Shown here: in pieces, positions 1 to 6,500 of the stretch
Numbering within the stretch: the stretch's first letter is position 1
Layout: each line of letters starts with the position of its first letter
Source: Rickettsia typhi
GTDB taxonomy: Bacteria; Pseudomonadota; Gammaproteobacteria; Burkholderiales; Burkholderiaceae_C
Assembly (NCBI GenBank): GCA_943325485.2
Contig: CALPPP020000066.1
Span: 1 to 6,907 of the forward strand
Length of the DNA stretch: 6,907 nucleotides
Direction: 5' to 3'
Position numbers and translations under genes: made by a program
The notes under the pieces: model-generated
The model's input: only the letters and a program-made list of their open reading frames with translations
Told to the model about the DNA's origin: nothing
Database searches by the model: none

Positions 1-45
1 ACCAATAGAGATGTGTTGCGCATCCACAGGCAGCGCAAGAGAACG

Positions 46-72
46 GTGCGCTTGCCATGTGCGCACTTTTTT
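46..72 (+). terminator. possible intrinsic terminator of an unseen upstream gene
   Basis: A 6-bp inverted repeat, GTGCGC at 46-51 and GCGCAC at 61-66, encloses a 9-base loop and is followed directly by six T residues (67-72). This is the form of a Rho-independent terminator read on the plus strand. The stem is short but entirely G/C apart from one pair. It would end a plus-strand gene lying left of the window; one frame has a TAG at 6-8 that could be that gene's stop, but this cannot be confirmed. The alternative is that the A-run on the other strand is part of a minus-strand coding region. Confidence 0.4.
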
Positions 73-76
73 GGGT

Positions 77-103
77 TGATGCGCGCATGAAATTCGTGCA
101 TCA
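77..103. repeat. 9-bp inverted repeat (hairpin) upstream of marR
   Basis: Positions 77-85 (TGATGCGCG) pair with 95-103 (CGTGCATCA) over nine positions, with one G-T wobble, around a 9-base loop. It lies ten bases after the end of the 46-66 stem, so two hairpins stand in tandem. No T-run follows on either strand, so it is not a terminator by itself. It could be an accessory stem to the terminator, an operator, or a structure at the start of a minus-strand gene running off the left edge. Confidence 0.4.
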
Positions 104-182
104 GATCCCCTAAATTGACCATTCCAATGTCTAGCCATGTTGCCTATGCCAATCTTTTCACCTGCAACCCAACAAAGAATGC

Positions 183-212
183 TCCAAGCTCAACAAAGAT
201 GTTGTCCTTGGA
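183..212. promoter_or_regulatory. nested palindrome, candidate MarR operator
   Basis: Two inverted repeats share one centre (197.5). The outer arms are TCCAAG (183-188) and CTTGGA (207-212); the inner arms are CAACA (191-195) and TGTTG (200-204). Eleven of thirteen positions are symmetric around a 4-base centre. MarR dimers bind palindromes of roughly this size near their own promoters. This one covers the proposed -35 (202-207), where binding would block RNA polymerase. The dyad is seen in the sequence; autoregulation is inferred. A direct repeat AACAAAGA occurs at 171-178 and 192-199, offset by 21 bases, about two helical turns. Confidence 0.5.
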
Positions 213-230
213 AAAGAAGTTCATTAGACT
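202..230 (+). promoter_or_regulatory. putative sigma70 promoter of the marR-family gene
   Basis: TTGTCC (202-207) and TAGACT (225-230) are separated by 17 bases, and each matches four of six positions of the sigma70 consensus. Transcription would start near 237, giving a leader of about 26 bases before the ATG at 263. The -35 lies inside the 183-212 palindrome, which strengthens the case for a regulated promoter. An alternative TTGACC at 115-120 has no convincing -10 at the right spacing. Confidence 0.4.
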
Positions 231-262
231 AGCAGAAATCTAACAAAATGTAAGCAGGATAT

Positions 263-697
263 ATGCCTAGTCAAGACCTGAACAACTACCTCTCTTACTT
301 GCTGGCTTCTGCCAACCGTACGATGAGCATGGGTTTAGGTAAAGCCATTGCCAAAGAAAAAATGACTGAACAACACTGGCGTATCTTGCAAGTGTTGTCA
401 GATGAAAACGGACGCGCCATGGGGGAATTGGCCGAGCAGGTGCTGATGAACCATCCCGCACTCACCAAAAACATCGACAAGCTTGTGAGCCGCGGCTTGG
501 TCTTGCGCAACACATCACCAGAAGACAGTCGCAAGGTGCTGGTCTTTATCTCCAACACCGGCTTGGCGATGGTGCAACGCCTCACCGCCCAAGTCGACGC
601 CCACCACCAATCCATCCACAAGGTCTTGGGTGTGCGTAAAACCGAGCAGTTGAAAAAACTTTTAGACGACTTCGTCAGAGACAGTGCTACTCACTGA
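263..697 (+). CDS. MarR family winged-helix transcriptional regulator
   Basis: A 144-residue protein, normal length for the MarR family of cytoplasmic dimeric DNA-binding regulators, often repressors released by small aromatic or phenolic ligands. The N-terminal dimerisation helix is about residues 5-32. The winged-helix core follows: the W39RILQVL segment, the recognition-helix region around 63-78 (NHPALTKNIDKLVSRG), and a wing at about 81-95 carrying the family D88-x-R90 pair (EDSRKVLVF). The C-terminal dimerisation helices run from about 101 to 141. The ATG at 263 is chosen because it restores the full first helix; AGGA at 256-259 lies only three bases upstream, a tight spacing. The next in-frame ATGs (residues 21 and 23) would cut that helix. 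The last 11 bases overlap the end of the convergent lysR gene. The ligand and target genes are unknown; the gene may control its own promoter through the 183-212 palindrome. Confidence 0.9.
   Translation: MPSQDLNNYLSYLLASANRTMSMGLGKAIAKEKMTEQHWRILQVLSDENGRAMGELAEQVLMNHPALTKNIDKLVSRGLVLRNTSPEDSRKVLVFISNTGLAMVQRLTAQVDAHHQSIHKVLGVRKTEQLKKLLDDFVRDSATH
682..696. repeat. small dyad across the marR/lysR convergent overlap
   Basis: CAGTG (682-686) and CACTG (692-696) form a perfect 5-bp inverted repeat with a 5-base loop. It spans the lysR stop (687-689) and most of the marR stop (695-697). A symmetric hairpin between convergent genes could slow polymerase from both sides, but the nearest T-run on the plus strand (715-719) is too distant for a classical intrinsic terminator. 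Confidence 0.25.
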
Positions 698-1577
698 CAC
701 TGCTAAGTAAATACTTTTTAAATGCATGAGCGATAGGTGACAATTTCTTTTGAGCTGGATGCACCATGTGCCAATAAGAAACCACGGGAAAGCCTTTGAC
801 ATCTATGACTATCACCCCATGCTCTTTTTTCAACCCATGCAAAGCATGTTGAGACACCACACCAATACCTAAGCCCCCAGCCACAGCCTCCTTGATAGCT
901 TCATTGCTTCCTAACTCCATGCGAATATCTGGGCTGAATTTTTGCTTTTTAAAGTATTGGTCTACGCACATGCGTGTGCCTGAACCTTTTTCTCGCAAAA
1001 TAAATCTTTGGGTAGCGAGACTGACGAGCGATTGAGAAGGCTTTTTAGCCAAGGGGTTGCGAGTAGACGCAATCAACACCACAGGATTAACCATCAATAC
1101 CTCATCCAATAAATCTCTGTCCGTTGGTGGTTGAGACATGATGTAGAGGTCGTCCAAGTTGTCTTGCATTCGAGCAACAACGCCATCGCGGTTCAAAATT
1201 TCCAATGACACATCGATGTCTGGATATTTTTTGCAAAATCCACCAATCATTCTGGGCATGAAGTATTTGGCGGTGCTGACAACCGCCACTTTCAACCTTC
1301 CTCGCGTCATGCCTTTGGTGGCATCAACAGTTTGTTCGAATGTCTCCCAACTGCGCAACATACCTCTAACGGTTTGTGCCAAAGCCAAGCCTGCATCGGT
1401 CAGGTAAACCTTTTTGGAGATTACTTCATACAGAGGAAGTCCAACGGCATGAGTGATTTCCTTGAGTTGCATGGATGCAGTGGGTTGTGTGACATGCATT
1501 GCTCGGGCTGCGGCAGTGACACTGCCCGCGTCAGCAAGCGCCAAAAATAGTTTCATTTGACGAAAGCTGATATTCAT
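687..1577 (-). CDS. LysR family transcriptional regulator, CbbR/CmpR-like
   Basis: A 296-residue protein with full LysR architecture. The N-terminal winged HTH covers about residues 3-62, with the recognition segment around GSVTAAARAMHVTQPTASM (18-36); a linker helix spans about 63-88 and the effector-binding domain about 93-290. FILREKGSGTR (192-202), the SNEAIKEAVAGGLGIGVVS segment (224-242) and the late GFP...Y element (262-268) resemble regulators of the CbbR/CmpR/CcmR branch, which control carbon fixation or inorganic-carbon uptake genes; that is family resemblance read by eye. The ATG at 1575-1577 gives a standard N-terminus, with only a weak AAGTAA-like ribosome site upstream. It is transcribed divergently from the SbtA-family gene across an AT-rich spacer, the classical arrangement for a LysR protein activating its neighbour and repressing itself. 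Bicarbonate-transport control is inferred from that position. Sampled base composition is AT-rich compared with marR. Confidence 0.9.
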   Translation of the reverse strand: MNISFRQMKLFLALADAGSVTAAARAMHVTQPTASMQLKEITHAVGLPLYEVISKKVYLTDAGLALAQTVRGMLRSWETFEQTVDATKGMTRGRLKVAVVSTAKYFMPRMIGGFCKKYPDIDVSLEILNRDGVVARMQDNLDDLYIMSQPPTDRDLLDEVLMVNPVVLIASTRNPLAKKPSQSLVSLATQRFILREKGSGTRMCVDQYFKKQKFSPDIRMELGSNEAIKEAVAGGLGIGVVSQHALHGLKKEHGVIVIDVKGFPVVSYWHMVHPAQKKLSPIAHAFKKYLLSSVSE

Positions 1578-1662
1578 AGATATTTACTTATATATATACA
1601 TTTAAAAATCAATTTTACACAAATCATTGTATGGCCTAGGATCGATACAAAGGAATTTATAC
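1578..1662. promoter_or_regulatory. divergent lysR/sbtA promoter-operator region
   Basis: An 85-bp, strongly AT-rich spacer between two divergent genes. It contains a 10-bp alternating TATATATATA palindrome (1589-1598) and a perfect dyad TAAAA-N5-TTTTA (1603-1617). The dyad overlaps TTTACA (1614-1619), a good -35 that sits 17 bases from TAGGAT (1637-1642) as -10 for the rightward permease gene. On the minus strand TATATA within 1593-1598, with TTGTGT 18 bases upstream, could serve lysR. LysR proteins usually bind T-N11-A dyads next to the -35 of the activated gene; the dyad here is T-N13-A, so it is a candidate only. Confidence 0.45.
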
Positions 1663-2673
1663 ATGCACAGTTTTCTTGATCCGGCCATCCTTTTTTTCAT
1701 TTTTGGCGCACTTGCTGGGACAGTTCAATCCAACTTGGAAATACCGCCCGCAATTTCGAGGTTTTTATCGCTGTACTTGCTCATGGCCTTAGGCCTTAAA
1801 GGCGGATTTGCGCTGGCTCAATCTGGTTTAACCCCAGAGGTGTTATCCAGCTTGGGAGCAGCCATGGCTTTGGCAGTTGTCGTACCGCTGCTAGGCTTTA
1901 TGTTGCTGAAGCGATTTTTGTCTGGCTTTGATGCTGCCGCAATTGCGGCAACCTATGGCTCTGTGAGCGCTGTCACTTTTGTCACTGCAGTTCAGTATTT
2001 GGAAAATCAAAGCATTGCATACGGTGGCCACATGGCTGCTGCCATGGCACTGATGGAGTCACCCGCGATCATTTTGGCTGTGTTGATGGCCAGCTCTATC
2101 CGACAGCAAAACCTTGAAACTTCCACCGTGGTGATGAATTCAGGCTTGGCTTGCCTATCTGTTGGAATACCACAGCAAGCAGTTTCTGTGAAAAAAATTC
2201 TCCATGAGTCATTCACCGACGGTGCTCAATTGCTACTCCTAGGCGCTATGGCAATTGGCATGCTGACTGGCGCATCCGGTCAAGCAGCAATGCAGCCCTT
2301 CTCTGGCGACTTATTCAAGGGCATGCTCGCTTTTTTCTTGCTAGATATGGGCTTGCTGACCGCCAGAAATTTGCATCAACTCAAAGCAGTCTCACCTGCA
2401 TTGCTGGTCTATGCTGTGGTGGCGCCAGCGGTGCATGCTGGATTGGCACTTGCGTTAGCTGTCTTGGCTGATTTATCCAAAGGTAACGCCATTCTTTTGA
2501 TGGTTCTGGCTGCCAGCGCTTCATATATTGCAGTTCCGGCAGTTTTACGTACGGCTATTCCAGAGGCCAAACCTTCCATTTATTTCGGCTTATCGTTGGG
2601 CATCACATTCCCATTGAACCTTTTAGTGGGTATTCCGACCTACGCTTGGGTTGCCAACCACTTTTTTGTTTAG
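1663..2673 (+). CDS. sbtA: SbtA-family sodium-dependent bicarbonate permease
   Basis: Inner-membrane transporter of the Sbt_1 family (formerly DUF897), whose characterised cyanobacterial member SbtA imports bicarbonate with sodium. From the ATG at 1663 it has 336 residues, slightly shorter than cyanobacterial SbtA. About ten hydrophobic segments fall in two sets of five (roughly 7-144 and 186-330), the inverted-repeat fold of the family. Family hallmarks are clear: ATYGSVSAVTF (96-106), YGGHMAAAMALMESPAI (120-136), FKGMLAFFLLDMGL (218-231), LAASASYIAVPA (282-293) and SLGITFPLNLLVGIP (311-325). The two broken-helix segments SVSAVTF and SASYIAVP correspond to the substrate-binding core in SbtA structures. 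The hydrophilic loop between halves (about 148-178) is short. The start at 1663 is preferred over a TTG at 1627 because AAAGGA (1649-1654) lies eight bases upstream of it. The gene is divergent from a CbbR-like regulator and followed by a DUF6671 gene. Bicarbonate is the family substrate; another small anion is possible. Confidence 0.88.
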   Translation: MHSFLDPAILFFIFGALAGTVQSNLEIPPAISRFLSLYLLMALGLKGGFALAQSGLTPEVLSSLGAAMALAVVVPLLGFMLLKRFLSGFDAAAIAATYGSVSAVTFVTAVQYLENQSIAYGGHMAAAMALMESPAIILAVLMASSIRQQNLETSTVVMNSGLACLSVGIPQQAVSVKKILHESFTDGAQLLLLGAMAIGMLTGASGQAAMQPFSGDLFKGMLAFFLLDMGLLTARNLHQLKAVSPALLVYAVVAPAVHAGLALALAVLADLSKGNAILLMVLAASASYIAVPAVLRTAIPEAKPSIYFGLSLGITFPLNLLVGIPTYAWVANHFFV

Positions 2674-2676
2674 GAG
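2672..2676 (+). promoter_or_regulatory. ribosome binding site overlapping the sbtA stop
   Basis: AGGAG begins inside the TAG stop codon of the permease gene (2671-2673) and lies six bases before the ATG at 2683. This indicates one transcript and probable translational coupling of the permease and the DUF6671 protein. Confidence 0.75.
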
Positions 2677-2682
2677 AGCATC

Positions 2683-3528
2683 ATGAAAATAAGCTATGAC
2701 CGCAAAAGAATATCGTTGTTAACAAAGCATGGCAAAGAGGACATTATTTCCCCAATTCTGAAAAGAACACTCGGCTGTGAAATTGAACTTGTGAAATCTT
2801 TTGATACAGATGAATTAGGCACATTTGACCGCACGGTGAAGCGTCAAGGAACTCAACTGCAAACAGCGCGCAGAAAAGCGCAAATTGGCATTGATTTCAG
2901 CGGCAACACTCTCGGGGTTGCCAGCGAAGGCTCTTTCGTACCTGATCCGTTTTCTGGATTTATGCCATGGAATATTGAGATAGTGATTTTTCTGGACGAT
3001 CTTCATGGTGTTGAGGTTGTAGGCGTTGCCAAAGGCAGTGCGATGAGCATGGGAAAGTTTGTCCGTGATATCGACGAATTAATTCAATTTGCACAAGACG
3101 CTGGCTTTCCGCAACACCTGCTCATGCTCAGACCGGAGCATGAAAATGACCCCCGCGTTGTTAAAGGACTGCACACCCTGGACAACTTAACGTTTGCTTA
3201 TATAGAGGCACAGCAACAGTCTGCCAATGGCAAGGTTTTTGTTGAAAATGATTTGCGCGCATTCGCCAACCCAACAAGGCAACACTTGATTGCCCAAGCA
3301 ACTGAAGACCTTGCTCGCAAAATTTTGTCACTCTGCCCCCAGTGCGGCGTACCTGGCTATTGGAAGTACACAACAGACTCAGGGTTTCTTCTCAGCACAT
3401 TTGATTCACCTAAACATTTACCTGCTTGTGAGACTTGGCATTGCCAGCACTGCCATTACGAAACACACCAGTCTGTAAGTGCAGGGGAATTACCCACTCA
3501 CACTCTTAGCGAAACTTACAACCCATGA
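2683..3528 (+). CDS. DUF6671 family protein with C-terminal zinc ribbon
   Basis: A 281-residue soluble protein with no signal peptide or membrane segment, matching the uncharacterised DUF6671 family. Family-like motifs are KHGKE (15-19), DTDELGTFDR (41-50), RKAQIGID (64-71), GVASEGSFVPDP (78-89) and DLRAFANPTRQ (190-200). The C-terminus has a zinc-ribbon pattern: C218-x2-C221, then C249 and C254-x2-C257 with W252 and Y259 nearby, enough cysteines for one zinc site. The dense conserved acidic, Arg and Ser positions in the first 90 residues suggest an enzyme-like or ligand-binding site, but no reaction is known to me and none is assigned. It starts 9 bases after the permease stop with an AGGAG ribosome site, so it is almost certainly co-transcribed with and functionally tied to the transporter, in the place where sbtB often sits. 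It has no resemblance to PII/SbtB. Sampled codons are AT-rich. It converges on the molybdenum hydroxylase gene with a 15-base gap. Confidence 0.8.
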   Translation: MKISYDRKRISLLTKHGKEDIISPILKRTLGCEIELVKSFDTDELGTFDRTVKRQGTQLQTARRKAQIGIDFSGNTLGVASEGSFVPDPFSGFMPWNIEIVIFLDDLHGVEVVGVAKGSAMSMGKFVRDIDELIQFAQDAGFPQHLLMLRPEHENDPRVVKGLHTLDNLTFAYIEAQQQSANGKVFVENDLRAFANPTRQHLIAQATEDLARKILSLCPQCGVPGYWKYTTDSGFLLSTFDSPKHLPACETWHCQHCHYETHQSVSAGELPTHTLSETYNP

Positions 3529-3543
3529 TCCAGCAGTAAAAAA

Positions 3544-6500
3544 CTATCGGCCACGCATGTTTGCCAAGGTCTGCGCCGTATTCTGCCAAGGGGGTTTATC
3601 CGGCGCATAACGAACCCGCATGCCATCGACCAACATCACCAACTGTTTGTCACTCAAGGTATTCGCAAAAGAAGGCATGAAGCCAATGTCTTTAGAAGCT
3701 GGCGCCTGAATACCTTCCAACACAATGCGTAACAAGTTATCGGGCCGGTCGCTGTGCAGATTGGTGTTGAGTGCTAAGGGGCGGTTCACGCCCAACAACT
3801 GCGGGCCCTCCCCATCGTGGTGACAAGCACCGCAACTGCCTTGGAACAAGCGTTGGGCTGCGTCTGGCAGCGGGGCTAGCATTGCAGCATCGGCGACCAC
3901 CTTGGCGGCCAAAGTCTCAAGCTGCGCCTCATCCATGTTTGAGACGGGTTGAAGAGACGCCAAATACACCGCCATGGCACGGATGTCTTTGTCTGGAACC
4001 AAGGCCAAGTTGCGAACCACCAAACCCATAGGACCAGCAGCAGTGCCGTGTTGTTGTGTATGGCCATGACGCAAATAGCGAAAAAATTCTTCCTCACTCC
4101 AAGGCACAGGCGAGGGGTTCATTTGGTTAAGCGCTGGCGCTTGCCAACCATCCACCATCGCACCTTGCATATAGGACTGCTCGTTGCGCTCGGCCCCTAA
4201 TGCATTGCGAGGTGTGTGGCATGCACCGCAATGCCCCAAGCCATCCACCAAATATGCACCGCGGTTCCACTCTGCACTTCTTTGCGCTTGCGCTTGAAAC
4301 TGCACAGGCGCATGAAACAATCCGTTCCACAAGGCCATCACAGGACGCCAGCCCAAACTCCACTGCATCTGCGCTTGAGGTGTGTGTGAGGTCACCGCTG
4401 GCTGCGACATCAACCACGCATACAAAGCCATCATGTCGGCATCGCTGGTTTTGGCAAACGAGGTAAAGGGAAACACCGGGTACAGCGCATGGCCATCGCG
4501 CGAAATACCTTGGCGCATGGCACGCTCGAAAGCTTGGTAAGACCAGGCGCCTATACCCGTCTGCACATCGGGCGTTAAGTTGGTGGAAAACACCGTACCA
4601 AAAGGCGTGTGCATGGGACGCCCACCGGCATTGGGCATGCTGTCTTCAGCCGTATGACAACCTGCACAATTACCCAAGGCCGCCAACTGCTGACCGCGTT
4701 GCAGCATATCGGCGCTGTAGTTGGCAGGGTTGAAGCTCACAGTAGGCAAAGCCACACGCCAACCCACGATGGCTGCGCTCAGCGCAAACACACCCAAAGC
4801 CAAACCCGTGACTTGCTGCCATCGTTTGCGCCAGCCTTGGCTCAGGCCGGGCTGTGTGCTTCTGGGTGGCTTGGTGACAGTGTCTGCCATGGGCGCAGCT
4901 GCAGGCGCGGGTGCGCCCAAAGGATGCAAAGCCGCGCGTACCACCTCGGGTGTGAATGGCGGGTTGCGAAAGCGAATACCCGTGGCATCAAAAATCGCAT
5001 TGGCAATGGCAGCCGTGCCTGGCACAGAGGAAGACTCACCCGCACCCAAAGGCACATCGTCTCCTGGGCGAGGCATTTGCACCACCTCAATGACCGGCAC
5101 TTGGCGAAAATTCAAAATCGGGTAACTGCCCCAGTCTTGGCTGACCACGCGACCATCGTTGGCATCGGTCTCCACTTTTTCGAGCAAGGCACGGCTGGTG
5201 GTTTGCAGCACATTGCCATGCACTTGTTGCTCAACGCCTTTAGGGTTGACCACCAAGCCTGCATCATGCCCAACCACCACCCGCTTAACGTGAACTTCAC
5301 CGGTGTTTCGGTGCACTTCGACATCTGCGACCCAGGCTGACCATGCGGCACCAAAGCCCGGCCATTTGCTGTGCACATACCGGGCATAAGCCACGCCCTG
5401 CCCTTGCAACCAATCGCCATGCGAAGGTTTTTGTTGTGGCTGGGAATGGACTTGCCAACCAGCGCGATCGGCTGTGGCTTGCAACAGTTCTTTGGCACGT
5501 GGGTCAGAGAGCATCTGCAAGCGGTATTGCAAGGGGTCGGCATTGGCGGCGTCAGCCAGTTCATCGATGAAACTTTCATGCGCAAAAGAATTGGGCAAGG
5601 CCGAGACGCCGCGCAACCACGATGCACGCAAGAGCGGCGGCATGTCGTGCACCGTGACCCGCAAGTCGGCATAGTCGTAGGGAGGTCTGGCGGTGCGGTC
5701 GCCCATTTCATAAGCACGCGCTGTGGGTGCTATGGTGCCTGTCAGCAACAAGGCCAGGGTAGGCGCACCATTGGACGGGTAAGAGGTTTGAAAATCGTAG
5801 CCAGCAGGCTGGCCATTGGCAGACAAGCCACCGCGCACTTGCATGAGTTGCGCTGCACCTTTGGGCTCCCACGCATGTTCCTGTTCGCGGCTGAGCTGCA
5901 CTCGCACAGGTGCGCCCACGGCCTTGGACAAGAGCGCTGCATCGGCCGCCACATCGTCTGCGCCGTTGCGTCCATAGCAACCGGCAGCCTCCATGCGCAC
6001 AATGTCCACCGCAGGGTCAACCACGCCACACAGCATGGCCAAATCTGCACGCAAAACATGCGGGTTTTGCGTTCCAGCCCACACCCGCAACTGCACTTGG
6101 GGCGACTGTGCATCGCTTCCCTGCAACCACCAAGCCACCGCACACGAGGGGCCAATCGAGGCATGCATTTGGTAAGGCCAAACATATTCGCGTTGCAAAA
6201 GATGCGCTGCTTCTGACAACGCACTGTCTACATCACCTTCATTCACCAACTCGCGGGTGGTGCGGGTGTTGTGACGAATCGCATCAGCTGCATCTTGCAC
6301 ATGGGGCATGCCAGGCCAAGGCTTCCACTGCACCACCAAGTCATGCATGGCTTGCTCGGCTTGCTCTTCGCGTTCTGCCACGATGCCCACAAAATCGCCT
6401 TGCACCACCACCGCGCGTATGCCATCAATATGGGCAATGGAGTCGCGGTCAACCTTCGCCAAAGTGTTACCAATGAAGTCGCCATGGTCCGCACCTGCAT

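Noticed and set aside
1..101. Minus-strand open frames running off the left edge, one from an ATG at 99-101 with AGGGGA upstream, another from an ATG at 86-88
   Set aside because: Only about 30 codons are visible, neither translation resembles a known protein, two frames are open by chance at once, and the region fits a terminator on the other strand. Kept only as an alternative.
1627..1662. TTG at 1627 as the start of the SbtA-family protein, adding 12 residues
   Set aside because: The ATG at 1663 has a well-spaced AAAGGA, the extra residues are not part of the family N-terminus, and the likely promoter -10 (1637-1642) would fall inside the extension.
4609..5340. Plus-strand open frame of 243 codons opposite the haem/Mo junction
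   Set aside because: Same reasoning: antisense shadow over conserved residues such as GAGE and CAGCH, with no family resemblance or ribosome site.
5112..5717. Minus-strand frame in a different phase of the hydroxylase gene, possibly a frameshift product
   Set aside because: The main frame is uninterrupted across the whole region with all motifs in order, so there is no frameshift; this is an out-of-phase shadow.
5371..6216. Long plus-strand open frame of 281 codons inside the hydroxylase gene
   Set aside because: It is antisense to well-conserved molybdenum-domain sequence, its translation is rich in His, Arg and Cys like a G+C-driven shadow, and it has no recognisable domain.
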